From NCBI GenBank assembly GCA_905250885.1, contig CAJNOQ010002694.1:1-23044 (forward strand): a stretch of DNA of 23,044 nt. Reading direction: 5' to 3'. The position numbers were made by a program, and so were the translations under genes. Source of the DNA: Didymodactylos carnosus (Eukaryota; Rotifera; Eurotatoria; Philodinida; Philodinidae). Position 1 is the stretch's first letter. Every line of letters begins with the position of its first letter. The notes under the pieces are model-generated. The model saw only the letters and a list, made by a program, of their open reading frames with translations. It was not told where the DNA came from and did no database searches. Shown here piece after piece: positions 1-9,148 of the stretch.

Positions 1-1
1 G

Positions 2-109
2 TTTATTCAGATTGATCCTAGATGCAAAGAATCAAAAGATCATTTTGGAAAATGTGCCGATTCGCAAGGGTTTATAGATATTTTTTATTACTATATGCTA
101 TTTTTGTGA
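2..109 (+). CDS. possible 3' end of an unrecognised gene (partial)
   Basis: A 35-codon open stretch runs in from the left edge and stops with TGA at 107-109. It reads FIQIDPRCKESK and later FGKCADSQGF, ending in an aromatic and hydrophobic tail (DIFYYYMLFL). The two cysteines, the balanced composition and the hydrophobic C-terminus look more protein-like than the surrounding DNA. I do not recognise the family, and a stretch this short can be open by chance. The start and any upstream exons lie outside the window. If real, it is the last exon of a gene on the plus strand. Confidence 0.3.
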   Translation, partial: FIQIDPRCKESKDHFGKCADSQGFIDIFYYYMLFL

Positions 110-151
110 TCTTATAGCCTATATGGATAGTAGACCAGTAGGGGGAAAACC

Positions 152-235
152 TCACTTGAAGTGCCTTTAAGTGTGTGCACCTTCGCGTTAAGTGTCACTT
201 TAAGTGTTTAAGGGTCACTTACACCTGCGCTTCTT
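152..235. repeat. left AAGTG/CACTT cluster
   Basis: About seven AAGTG or CACTT words occur within 85 bp, some paired as short palindromes such as CACTTGAAGTG. The cluster mirrors a similar one at 1309-1375. Subterminal motif clusters of this sort are often transposase binding regions; that role is inferred here. Confidence 0.6.
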
Positions 236-928
236 CTCGGAAAGTCAAAAATTCAACCCTATATGTTTCAAAATATAAAATGTATGGACTGCGACTGTTC
301 CGCGTGATACAAGTCTGTTTGTTTTCATCAGTTTAACGAACAAAGTTAGAAAGCATCTATAAATGTCAGTAAAAATGGAAAACTATTTCTAGACCTATTC
401 CTTTCAGTACAGATTGGCCGGTTTAGTGACAAGACAACAGTTATTTTTCTTTCCATTTACTGTTGTTATTTTACTGTGTATAGACAGGCGATGGGTTTAT
501 CACAGCCTTTCTCTTCCTCTATTACTAATCGTTCGTTCAGTTATGTATGCTACTCACTTGAAGTAACGTCATCGGGTAACGTCTCTCTTATTCTTTCAGC
601 CGTTTTCTTTTTATACGTAATTGTGATAATTTTACTTGAGTAGAATAACATAGTTGAAACAAAATCGAACGTTTGAAGTTGAACAAGCGCAATTATCAAG
701 GAAGAATATTAGTTAGATATTAGCTGTTGGCTCAATAGCCCTAACACATACATGGGCATTAAAATGTGTGCGAGAAAAAGATCTCTTACACCTCTGGACT
801 TCTTTTTATAAAGCAACATAACATTAAAATACCATGTAACTTTTGAGCAAAAGGTGAAATCTAATACTTTTTCTTACTAGAGGGAGGAAAAATAGCAACC
901 ACTACGGATTTGTCGCCGTTCGCCAGTA

Positions 929-1241
929 CAACCTTCGCCAATAGACATTCGTCAATTGGTAAATGTCGCGTGAACATTCGCCAAAAGTTTAAGGGCATTG
1001 GCGAAAGGGGTATCATTATTGGCAAATGTCGATTAGTAGACTATTTTCACAGAAAGGGACTAAAAAGAACGGCTGCTGCCTTCACAAAAGTTAAGACTCC
1101 TTTAGCAAAAGGATTCGCCGAGACATTTGCCAATTATGGGGAATGTTGTGTGGACATTCGTCAATAGTTTAGGGGTATTGGCGAATGTCTCGGCGACATT
1201 CACCAATCGCCAATAAGGCGAATGTCTACTGGCGAAAGTTG
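929..1241. mobile_element. fold-back/MITE built of TGGCGAATGT-like words, nested
   Basis: The ends match as inverted repeats: CAACCTTCGCCAATAGACAT at the left, and CAACTTTCGCCAGTAGACAT when the right end is reverse-complemented. Weaker similarity extends outward to about 915 and 1250. Inside, variants of ATTGGCGAATGTC and its complement recur about ten times, including an inner inverted pair near 1108-1130 and 1180-1197. No protein is plausible; open frames here are read through repeats. The element lies within the larger 118-1423 element, so it would be a nested insertion. Confidence 0.55.
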
Positions 1242-1308
1242 AAGTAGCGAAACCCGACTTTACCATCACTACTGCTCAAATCTTGTTTAAACAGAAAAAT
1301 AAACGTGA

Positions 1309-1375
1309 CACTTGAAGTGACACTTAAAGTGACTAGGTGACGCTTACAGTGACTGTCACTTATAAGTGTGTGCGC
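1309..1375. repeat. right AAGTG/CACTT cluster
   Basis: Six or seven AAGTG/CACTT words occur in about 67 bp, including palindromes CACTTAAAGTG and CACTTATAAGTG. It is the counterpart of the cluster at 152-235, near the other end of the putative element. Confidence 0.6.
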
Positions 1376-1423
1376 TTTTGAGAGATCGTATCCCCCTTGT
1401 GGCAGACACACTAACCATATATA

Positions 1424-1988
1424 ATTCATTTTAGTCTACGTTAAATTTAAAATGTTATAATATTATCCTTAAAGACATAGAATTATGAATTATCTGCAAA
1501 ACAAGTGATTTTCTGACGAAGTGAATATCATATTCGTACCTGGCATGCTGTACTTATGGTATACACGTTAACAGTTCAAACAATGGTTTCTGAACAATAG
1601 AACTGATCCCACTTTTCTACTTGTTGAAAGAACTCTGCGTCAGACTAGTCACAGGTGTAGTTTGATAACAAATAGAGGGATGGATGACTCCCAAGTGTAT
1701 CGGACTATCTCAAAGCTGATAAGTCTGACTTATCAGCATTCCACACCGGCAACGGTAATCCCAAGGTAGGATATTCGTTTTCCTTCGTCTTTTATCGAAT
1801 AAATATTTGGCATGTCCATGAACCTCATTTTGTGGGACAAAGTTCGTTTGCAATTTTACTTGAAAATATTTTTTTTGAAAAGAAAAAGTTATGAGGATAC
1901 AAGTGAGACGCAACAGAGAAAACATATGTGAAGAGAAAAACCAATAAAAACGATAAGAAAATTTAAATGTAATTTACGTTTGCTTTAG
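1424..1988. other. intergenic or decayed stretch with a perfect 11-bp hairpin
   Basis: No convincing gene is seen. A perfect hairpin lies at 1715-1737, with arms GCTGATAAGTC and GACTTATCAGC and a single central base. A plus-strand frame is open without an ATG from about 1686 to 1881 and contains GNGNPKVGYSFSF. With the open stretch at 1989-2189 this could be remains of an older gene, but I recognise no family. Confidence 0.35.
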
Positions 1989-2189
1989 AACATTTCCAAA
2001 GAATATTTTAATGCTAAACGTGTTTATTTACTCGTTGTTTCAAGTAAAACAAATCAAATTAATTGGAAAATAAGACAAGGTTTTACACATACAGGACGTT
2101 ATGTTTCATTTCCTGTTGATTCTGAACATATACCCAAAGTTGATACAGAATTATTAAAACTTGCCGTTTTGACGAAAATTCTAGCATAA
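1989..2189 (+). pseudogene. unrecognised exon-like open stretch (66 codons)
   Basis: Immediately after a good splice-acceptor sequence (TTTGCTTTAG, ending at 1988) a frame stays open for 66 codons to TAA at 2187-2189. It has balanced composition and includes INWKIRQGFTHTGRYVSF and DTELLKLAVLTKIL. There is no ATG at its start, so it would have to be a last exon. A possible donor (GTGAGA) lies near 1902, which would give an intron of about 88 bp. The frame leading into that donor is not open throughout, so if it was a gene it is probably decayed. I do not recognise the family. Confidence 0.3.
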
Positions 2190-2669
2190 AACAAGAACAT
2201 CATGAGGAAAAATAGTTCAAAATAAGTTACCAAAAAATAATTGTAATGTTTTATAATTTATGATCATGATATAACCAGTCTGGCACATTTGTCCTTGATT
2301 GACAATCCATTGCTCATGGCGATAGTCCATCATTCGAGCAGCTATTATCATTTTTTATGGTCATATTCTTAATCTTCTACCATTCATATCCAGTTCATAC
2401 TGTTGACAGTGATTAACTATTGTTTGTTCGATAATTTCACGACTGCAATAGTGTGAATTGAATAAATTCTTTGAAATAGTTTTTATTAGATCAAAATATC
2501 GTAATTGTTTCATGTTTTCAAGAATTGGAAATTGACTAGTATCAGATTAAAACCAAATTTGTGTATTTAAGAATATCTAAATTTATATTCCAACACAGGT
2601 TGCAAGATCATAGCTAGAGAAAACTTCTACGTTGTCCTAAAAAAATTTTCAACCTATTATCGGAAAAAA
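2190..2669. other. AT-rich stretch without a recognisable gene
   Basis: Very AT-rich sequence with no long open frame, RNA gene or clear repeat partner in the window. Confidence 0.6.
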
Positions 2670-2896
2670 ACACATTTTGCCCGGTACGCGCACCTAGTCT
2701 TGTGTACAATACCCATCGCCGTCGTCTAAACTGTTCGATGGTATTTTGCTACGTACACGGACCTTGTATTGTCTACAATACCATCGCCGTCGACTAAACG
2801 ATGGTACAACACTTTATTTATTTTTAGGCGCAAATATAAATATCTGGGACGAATTGAGAAAAAAATATATAGGACGAACTGAGAGAGAAGTGTTGA
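2670..2896. repeat. dispersed repeat family A, copy 1
   Basis: This copy matches 8944-9168 in the same orientation. The first 150 or so bases are nearly identical; the rest is diverged but alignable. Inside, a sub-unit containing ACAATAC(C)CATCGCCGTCG occurs twice, and TACCATCG/CGATGGTA form a short hairpin. The right end carries two GGGACGAA(C/T)TGAGA motifs of the kind arrayed at 9149-9235. There is no coding potential. The copy ends at the ambiguous base 2897. Confidence 0.85.
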
Positions 2897-2897
2897 N
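2897..2897. other. ambiguous base (N) at a repeat junction
   Basis: This is the only non-ACGT base in the window. It sits exactly between repeat family A (2670-2896) and repeat family B (2898-3024). Each family occurs elsewhere in the window without the other beside it. Confidence 0.95.
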
Positions 2898-3024
2898 GCA
2901 TTTTCCTAGAGGTTCTAAAATTGAGTATTTCATACAGCTTTATCTCTATATAAGGGTTACACCTGAAATATTTCCCAAGCTTTTTTATAGCGCTTTGTCG
3001 TAAAGAGTTCATTCTTTTTTTGTT
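2898..3024. repeat. dispersed repeat family B, copy 1 (127 bp)
   Basis: By eye this is base-for-base identical to 11783-11909 over 127 bp, in the same orientation. It contains a TATA-like CTATATAAGGG. The left edge is the N at 2897, and the right edge abuts a large palindrome. Confidence 0.9.
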
Positions 3025-3337
3025 ATTGGTTTAACCCCTGTTTATTCTCGAGTAGTTCATCGACATGAATGCACTCTCACCTCCCTTTCGAAATCACTTG
3101 ATTATAGGTGATAGTTTGATACGTCATGTTCAGATCACTGATTTTCTCTTGCATCACGTCACTAGGGACCTTGCCGAATTGTCAAAAACCCGGTCCTGCA
3201 ACGTCTCAAATTCAACGTCTAGCTGCCGGGTTTCTGACAATTCGGCAAGGTCCCTAGTGACGTGACGCAAGAGAAAGGGAGGTGAGAGTGCATTCATGTC
3301 GATGAACGACTCGAGAATAAACAGAGGTTACACCAAT
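3025..3337. repeat. large imperfect palindrome (fold-back)
   Basis: The right arm (3226-3337, about 112 bp) is the reverse complement of the left arm (3025-3193) with only a handful of mismatches, around a 32-bp loop. The left arm carries about 56 extra bases at roughly 3090-3145 that the right arm lacks. Matching landmarks are TTTATTCTCGAG with CTCGAGAATAAA, and GGGACCTTGCCGAATTGTC with GACAATTCGGCAAGGTCCC. Transcribed, it would form a long hairpin. It may be a fold-back transposon or an inverted duplication. Confidence 0.9.
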
Positions 3338-3480
3338 GGCTACTGGCACTCCCAGGGAGTATTAACAAGGAGCTATTGGCACTCCCGGGAGTGGCAACTA
3401 GGAGCTATTTCCGTCGCCAGGCAAACTTAGTATAAAAGCTATGTCGGAAACGTGGTTTATTCTCCGAAGCCGAGCATTTT
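3338..3480 (+). promoter_or_regulatory. short tandem unit with palindromes, then a TATA box
   Basis: A unit GCTA(C/T)TGGCACTCCC(A/G)GGGAGT occurs twice (about 3339-3360 and 3372-3392) and contains the palindrome ACTCCCGGGAGT. A third partial GAGCTATTTCC follows. TATAAAA lies at 3431-3437 with suitable sequence downstream for a start site. The arrangement looks like a promoter, perhaps of a mobile element, but no open frame follows it. Confidence 0.35.
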
Positions 3481-4419
3481 AAATTAAATGTTGTTCTTTT
3501 AAAGCCTTTTTAATTTTTGAGTTGTTTGTAAATGAGTTCTGATTCGCGAGAAGTATAAGTTATTTCAAGTTTCTCTCCAGTGCGATATGGTTAAATGAAA
3601 AAATAGTGTCACCGGCGTAAGTTCAAATAGTGCACGTATATTCTGTTTTCCGAAAGATGATACCTGTTTTTTTTCAAAGAAAACGCTGTGTGTTAGGAAT
3701 TATACGGTTGCAAAGTTTACAAATCAGCGTTTATGGTTTTTTAGTACTGATAACGAAAGACTTCTTTTGTGAGGACAACAGTTATTTCCTCATGTTGGCA
3801 TTTTTCCAACCAAGTCTTTTGCCTCCAACCAATAGCTTGGCCAATAGACTCACCCTTATCGTAAATGGTCCCTGCTATCGATTTTTTTAAATTTTTTATT
3901 CGTCTTATTTGTATCAATTTTTCAACCATATACGACAGTTAACCACTCTATTGTGTTCCATGCTCCGCGTTCCCTTTGATAACGAAAGATAAAGTTCACA
4001 GTAAAGAGAAAAAGTATTTTTATTTCTGCAAAATATGATCAAGACGAGCCGGTACCGATCAGTGAACCGGTCACTCGTATACCGGCCAGTATTGGTGCAG
4101 CTCCGGTAGTGGTATCGCATTTTTGATAGCGGTTACACCTCTGAGCAGAACATTCTTCATTCCGTCATCGTACAATCAATATCCCGTGTTATACTTTTAC
4201 TCTATATATTTGTGAGAAGCAAAATATGTGAAACCATGTAACTATGGATGATGAAAATGTTTTCTTCGTTTATTTTCGCTATATAATTAATTGTTTTCCG
4301 TTCAATGGAATTTCAAAAAAATTACATAGATATGACGATTTCCGTTTCAGAGGACTTTTCATAATGAATAAAGCCTTTTACTTCTTTTTCACATAATTTT
4401 GAAAATATTTAAATTGTGT
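3481..4419. other. stretch without a recognisable gene
   Basis: No supported gene. Around 4048-4130, CCGGTACCG, ACCGGTC, ACCGGCC and CTCCGGTAG make a small GC-richer cluster of CCGG words in otherwise AT-rich DNA. The short open frames here have low-complexity or biased composition. Confidence 0.5.
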
Positions 4420-5409
4420 AGGTTGTACATTATTAAATTTTAATTATGATTTAAATACAAGTAGAAAAGACTAACAATGGTTACGGAATATCTAATGAAC
4501 AAAAAACCACTGGCTGGAACGCATGCAATTAGTGAACTAGAATGTCACTACATCTGTCGTAACTATTATATACAAGCAGCTTTATTTTATGTATTATCAG
4601 TTTCGGTCATAATCCCTATTCTTTAATAACGGAAAGAAATTTAGACAAACTATAGACACCGCAGTATAACATAGCGGTAAGAGTGAGTGAAGCTATGAGA
4701 AACAGCGATATAAAGAAACTGCTTGTTGATCTGAGTTAGCTTTCGTAGTCGGAGTTAACTCAACGATCATCTTTTTTTAAAATACAGTACATCTTTGTTC
4801 GTGTACATTTAACGCTTTCTTGCCATTTAATCCACGTTATCATCTATTGAGAAATACATGAAATGAAATATATGATTACAGAGACAAAAGTGCACTTTTT
4901 CTAATATCATTCTTTCCTACTGCGATTAAAAAATGATGAGAGATCGAGAAGAAGTCTCTTCATTTATGTTTCTTCGTACCTTATCTTCCAGGAAAGACTT
5001 TAGAACAAGCTTGTTCGGAAAACATTTATGAATACCACAAACCACCACCCGTAGACTAGGAGCTCTTTCTGTCGTTTTCGAGTAGATTTGTGTAAGTAAA
5101 TATTTTGCTTTATAAAAGACAGTCTATTTGTTCACCATTCTGTGAGCATTGCTTATCGATCAACTGCAGTTGGACGTATCATCTAATAAATTAATTCGAG
5201 TTATTAATTACGCTTTGTTTGTTTTCTATCCAATTCTTTTTTTTCATCATCTTCTCCATCTCAAATAAAGTACTTCAACTTCTCAAGGGTTTTGATTTAA
5301 ATATGTTAAAAAGAAAGCACATTGTTGTTTGACATGCTTCTTTACAGACACGATAAAGAGTACACTGAATGAATCAAATGCATTGTGCTTACAACTCTGC
5401 TATGAAGCA
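4420..5409 (+). repeat. tandem segmental duplication, unit 1
   Basis: Blocks of this unit recur in the same order at 6070-7573. They are GGTTG(T)ATTATTAAATTTTAAT at 4430 and 6077; a TAAGAGTGA(G/C) block near 4678 and about 7107; and the 3' block 5128-5409 against 7200-7573. The 5' parts are clearly diverged while the 3' part is only a few percent different. No gene is evident in the unit. Confidence 0.65.
5087..5409 (+). mobile_element. LTR-like direct repeat, copy 1 (fossil)
   Basis: About 320 bp matches 7181-7573. It begins near TGTGTAA, has a TATA box (TATAAAAGAC, near 5111) and an AATAAA signal near 5263, and ends in CA. These are LTR-like traits. The 1.8 kb between the copies shows no gag, protease or reverse-transcriptase coding, and I see neither a clear primer-binding site nor matching target duplications. 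It is a non-coding or largely eroded LTR-type element at best. The alternative is simply the best-preserved part of the tandem duplication. Confidence 0.4.
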
Positions 5410-6069
5410 TTTCTGGTTTATAGAAACTGATTAAATGAGAAATAAATTATAAAGCCGCTGTTTAGGCTTATTTTCTATCATTTTCACTTCACTATGCATT
5501 TTTCAACCGGATCGCTATCTCTTCAGTGATGCACTAGTCAGTTAATCGTGACTTTTGGAAGATTTATGAAATTCCATCTTTTTGGACGCATAAGGAGGCA
5601 TCTTAATTGATGTCTGTTCAGCTATTTAATAGAAAAGCAGAAATATATATCGATAAGAAAAAGATGATATCAGGGAAATATTAGAAATCATGTATGCAGA
5701 TTAAAAAGGAAATTTTCTAAATTATTTATACTACTCAACGAATTTAATTAAAGATTATAGCGTTATTAATGTTTAGAACTGATATATGTAGATGAATCGA
5801 ATAAACAGCTAAAGCCATAATAAACAGGGAAGGTGTGCGTATGTGTACGTTTCCATACTAACTAAGCATAAGAAAAGTTGCATAGACAATTGTAAAGGAT
5901 ACTTATATTGTCATAAAATGAAATTGTTGATTTATATGGCTTATAGTGTGTCACCGGGTATATCAATATTAAATCTTTTAGTGGTTCTGAAAATTTCGTA
6001 AAATTTATTTCTTATCAAGAACAAAACACAAAATGTCCAGGGACCGAGTGAAATCATAGATGAACATTA
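5410..6069. other. spacer between duplicated units, no gene
   Basis: AT-rich sequence with no long open frame, no RNA gene and no clear repeat. I see nothing that can be supported here. Confidence 0.6.
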
Positions 6070-6447
6070 GCTGGTGTAGGTTGTGTATTATTAAATTTTA
6101 ATTATTTTTAAAATTGACGTAGAAAAAACTAACTATAGTTCCCGAATAACGAATAAACAAAAAACAACTTTAAATAGTCAAGTATTTTATCGGTTTCATA
6201 ATTTTATTATTAAAAAGTTTAATGGGTTTTAGCTGTAAGTGCTGATAAATTGAGGAAAAATAAGTCAGATACTATAAACAGAATAAATAAATAAACTTTC
6301 CACCAGGAAGAATATTTCTACAGAATAGAAGGTAAATTTGATCTTATGTGTGGCAAAAGACTTTTTCCGAACTAGGAACATCTGTATCAGTGAAATTTTA
6401 AGAAAAGTGTTCAAGATATCAAGTTATATTCCACAATTAAGTCTTAA

Positions 6448-7060
6448 GGGTACCGCCCTCTCTTTTTTCACCTTTTTACCAAATGCCGAGCACACATCCA
6501 ATCGAGTGCAGATTTATACCAGAGATAGAAGAGCGAAAACGGAAGTATTTTGCGAAACGAAGTATTTTTTCTCAGAATTATGGCACATCAAAAAAATGGT
6601 CCGATCGAGTCGAAATTTTTACTACAAATACTCCAGACCCTATCTCAGAATGAAAATTTGTTTTCGCAAAACATACTTTTGTTCTCTAGATATATGAAAA
6701 ATGCTGAAAACTACGCAAAAAACCTGAAAAAACCTGACTTTTTTTGTGCGATTTTCAACATTTTTAGTATGTCTCGAGAAGGAAAGCATATTTTTCGAAA
6801 AAAAATTTTCATTCTGAGATAGGGTCTGGAGTATTTGTAGTAAAAATTTCGACTCGATCGGACCATTTTTTTGAGGGGTCATAATGTGACTGCATATAAA
6901 CTAAAGTTTTCCAGGAAACCCATAGAGGATCATGTCCCAAAATTCTGAGAAAAAATACTTCGATTTCCGTTTTCGCTCTTCTATCTCTGGTATAAATTTG
7001 AACTCGATTGGACGTGTGCTCGCATTTTGTGACAAGGTGAAAAAATAAGGGGTGGTATCC
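6448..7060. mobile_element. 613-bp fold-back element flanked by TTAA
   Basis: Nearly the whole element is a diverged inverted repeat. The left arm begins GGGTACCGCCCTC, and the reverse complement of the right end begins GGATACCACCCC. The arms run through shared blocks such as TCGAAATTTTTACTACAAAT to a centre near 6755. TTAA lies directly outside both ends (6444-6447 and 7061-7064), which suits TTAA-targeting (piggyBac-type) insertion, although classical piggyBac ends start CCC. Open frames on both strands give nearly the same peptide because of the symmetry; they are not genes. Confidence 0.75.
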
Positions 7061-7180
7061 TTAAGGTAAAATATAATCGACATTAATTTAAAGCCTCATA
7101 GCAGCAAGAGTGACTAACAGCTGAGTTGCAGGTCTAATGATTGTTACTTCGTCGATAATTGAAGATAATTCAAATTCGAT

Positions 7181-7573
7181 CTGTGTAAAAGAAAGTGTAT
7201 TTGTTCACCATTTTGTGAGCATTGCTTGTCGATCAACCGCAGTCCAACTTTTTTTACCATTTTACTTTTGATTGCTCGAATGATGCTTCTCTACCATATC
7301 TTAAATGCAGCCGCGAACATAAACGCCATTCTATTGCGCGTATCATCTAATAAATTAATTCGAGTTATTAATTACGCTTTGTTTGTTTTCTATCCAATTC
7401 TTTTTTTTCATCATCTTCTCCATCTCAAATAAAGTACTTCAACTTCTCAAGGTTTTTGATTTAAATATGAAGAAAAGAAAGCACATTGTTGTTTGACATG
7501 CTTCTTTACAGACACGATAAAGAGTACACTGAATGAATCAAATGCATTGTGCTTACAACTCTGCTATGAAGCA
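7181..7573 (+). mobile_element. LTR-like direct repeat, copy 2 (fossil)
   Basis: This is the counterpart of 5087-5409, close in sequence over the shared part and ending in the same TATGAAGCA. It carries about 95 extra bases after GATCAACCGCAG that copy 1 lacks, and its upstream TATA region is shorter. AATAAA lies near 7429. The copies look young in their 3' 230 bp, which differs by only a few bases. Confidence 0.4.
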
Positions 7574-7582
7574 CTGGACTGG

Positions 7583-8669
7583 ACTGGACTTTTGTTGAAA
7601 AGACATTTGCACACATTGCCCAGTTGTTCTTATGGAAAATAAGCTCAAAATATGTATTTAACCTTGGTTGTTTTGAGATTCTATCAGAGAACGTCGTTCT
7701 TAGGAAAAGTAACATTCTTGAAAAATCCAGCATACGTTTCCCACAAACCTAGGTATGAAAAGATAGCCAGTGAAAGACTGAATAAAATACTCTATGAACA
7801 ATACGTATACATCATTTCAATACGAAGAAATTATTTTTACAACAGACAAATTGACATGAAACGCGGTATCATGGATGTTTTAAGTGCTTTTTTCGCCATA
7901 TGCAAACGAGGATGCAACTTGTATTTGGTATGGAAACACAGCCCTTGACCTGCTCTACAAAATCTTATATAAAGAACCTTTAACCATCATTGGCCGAGTC
8001 ACTTATAGTTTCTACAAGAGACAAATTGTACTCAATAAGACGATACCAGCGATGTTTTAAGTACTTTTTTCTCCATATAAAAACAATGATCCGACTTGTA
8101 TTTGATATAGAAAAATACCCACTGAAAAACCGAATAAAATCGTATATGAACCATAGTTACATACCATATTACTACTCCTATTTTCTCCCATAAGCAAGAG
8201 AGGATGCAACTAGTCTTTAGCACAGAAAAATAACTCTTGGAAAGCTGTACAATATTTTGAGTAAACAAACTCTACATACCATTGGCTCAGTTCATTATAA
8301 TATAAATACGAGAAAAATCAAGGAAATTCACTCATATTTTGCAGTTTTCATCATCAAATTTCAAGTTTTTCTCAAACCAACACCATATTTGGAATCACCG
8401 TTAAAAACTATATTGGACCATCTTTCTCTTGGAATTTTTAGACCACTTTGATTATTTTCCAATTTTTTCGGCGAATCTTTTTTGGCTATCTTTTCATACC
8501 AAGGTTTGTGGGAAACGTATGCTGGATTTTTCAAGAATGTTACTTTTCCTAAGAACGACATTCTCTGATGGAATCTCAAAACAACCAAGGTTAAATACAT
8601 ATTTTGAGCTTATTTTCCATAAGAACAACGGGGCAATGTGTGCAAATGTCTTTTCAACAAAAGTCCAGT
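7583..8669. mobile_element. 1.09-kb element with 187-bp terminal inverted repeats
   Basis: Bases 7583-7769 and 8483-8669 are reverse complements with four mismatches in 187 (about 98% identical by eye). Both arms begin ACTGGACTTTTGTTG. The interior (7770-8482) has no transposase but contains degenerate repeated blocks. At the left edge GGACT is repeated three times in tandem. No target-site duplication is clear. Mirror-image open frames in the two arms are a consequence of the inverted repeat. Confidence 0.8.
7875..8310. repeat. degenerate internal tandem repeats
   Basis: Related blocks recur in one orientation. A block with TTTTAAGT(G/A)CTTTTTTC, CCATAT and GGATGCAACTTGTATTTGGTAT appears near 7877, 8053 and (eroded) 8175. 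A block with AGCTGTACAA, ACCATTGGC(T/C)(C/G)AGT and a TATA-rich tail appears near 7952 and 8241. This suggests an old tandem duplication inside the element. No coding potential. Confidence 0.5.
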
Positions 8670-8943
8670 CAAAATAAGACAAAAGAATGAGGGACCGTTT
8701 TTTGATCAAATACGCTCCCCTCCTTTTAGCTTTCAAAAAAGAATTAGATTTAACGAATACTTGGGAAATAGAAAAATACATGGCATTGATTATTTGTTTT
8801 GTTTGCTCGTTTTTTGGTGTATTGAAACCCATTATGATTCAAAACTGGTTTATCTTTTTCAGTAGACGTGAAAATTAACATTTTGATGAACAAAACAATT
8901 TAACTTATTTAGATTTAAATGTGTGATAGTAGTGGCTAACACG

Positions 8944-9148
8944 ACACATTTTGCCCGGTACGCGCACCTAGTCTTGTGTACAATACCCATCGCCGTCGTC
9001 TAAACTGTTCGATGGTATTTTGCTACGTACACGGACCTTGTATTGTCTACAATACCATCGCCGTCGACTAAACGATGGTACAGCACTTTATTTATTTTTA
9101 GGCGCGCACATAGATATTTGATAGATCAGAAAAAAATATATGGAACGA
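8944..9148. repeat. dispersed repeat family A, copy 2
   Basis: This is the second copy of 2670-2896, same orientation, nearly identical for the first 150 bases (CACATTTTGCCCGGTACGCG onward) and more diverged after TTTTTAGGCGC. It runs straight into the GGGACGAACTGAGA array. Confidence 0.85.

Larger units (their letters stand above)
118..1423. mobile_element. putative non-autonomous DNA transposon with AAGTG/CACTT clusters
   Basis: The ends are imperfect inverted repeats. At the left, TATGGATAGT is followed by CCAGTAGGGGGAAAAC (135-150). The reverse complement of the right end reads TATGGTTAGT and then CCACAAGGGGGATAC (down from 1402). Just inside each end sits a cluster of AAGTG/CACTT words (152-235 and 1309-1375), a typical place for subterminal repeats. 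No transposase is encoded. About 320 bp of the interior is a separate fold-back element (929-1241). No convincing target-site duplication is visible, so the exact ends and the superfamily are uncertain. Confidence 0.4.
6070..7573 (+). repeat. tandem segmental duplication, unit 2, interrupted by a fold-back element
   Basis: This is the second copy of the 4420-5409 unit. After subtracting the 613-bp element at 6448-7060 it is about 890 bp, close to the 990 bp of unit 1, and the shared blocks keep their order. The fold-back is absent from unit 1, so it was inserted after the duplication. Confidence 0.65.

Noticed and set aside
910-1167. 85-codon open frame
   Set aside because: It reads through the TGGCGAATGT repeat array; the peptide repeats because the DNA does.
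4048-4130. Cluster of CCGG words as a possible element end
   Set aside because: No inverted partner or target duplication found in the window.
6338-6882. Three open frames giving nearly the same peptide on both strands
   Set aside because: They are mirror images caused by the fold-back at 6448-7060, so the similarity is no evidence of coding.
7226-7432. Membrane-protein-like 68-codon frame in the second LTR-like copy
   Set aside because: It starts at a non-ATG codon, and its hydrophobicity follows from T-rich DNA; the partner copy lacks much of it.
7506-8832. Paired open frames with the shared start MLDFSRMLLFLRTTF
   Set aside because: The two frames lie in the 187-bp inverted arms, which are 98% identical as DNA; no family is recognisable.
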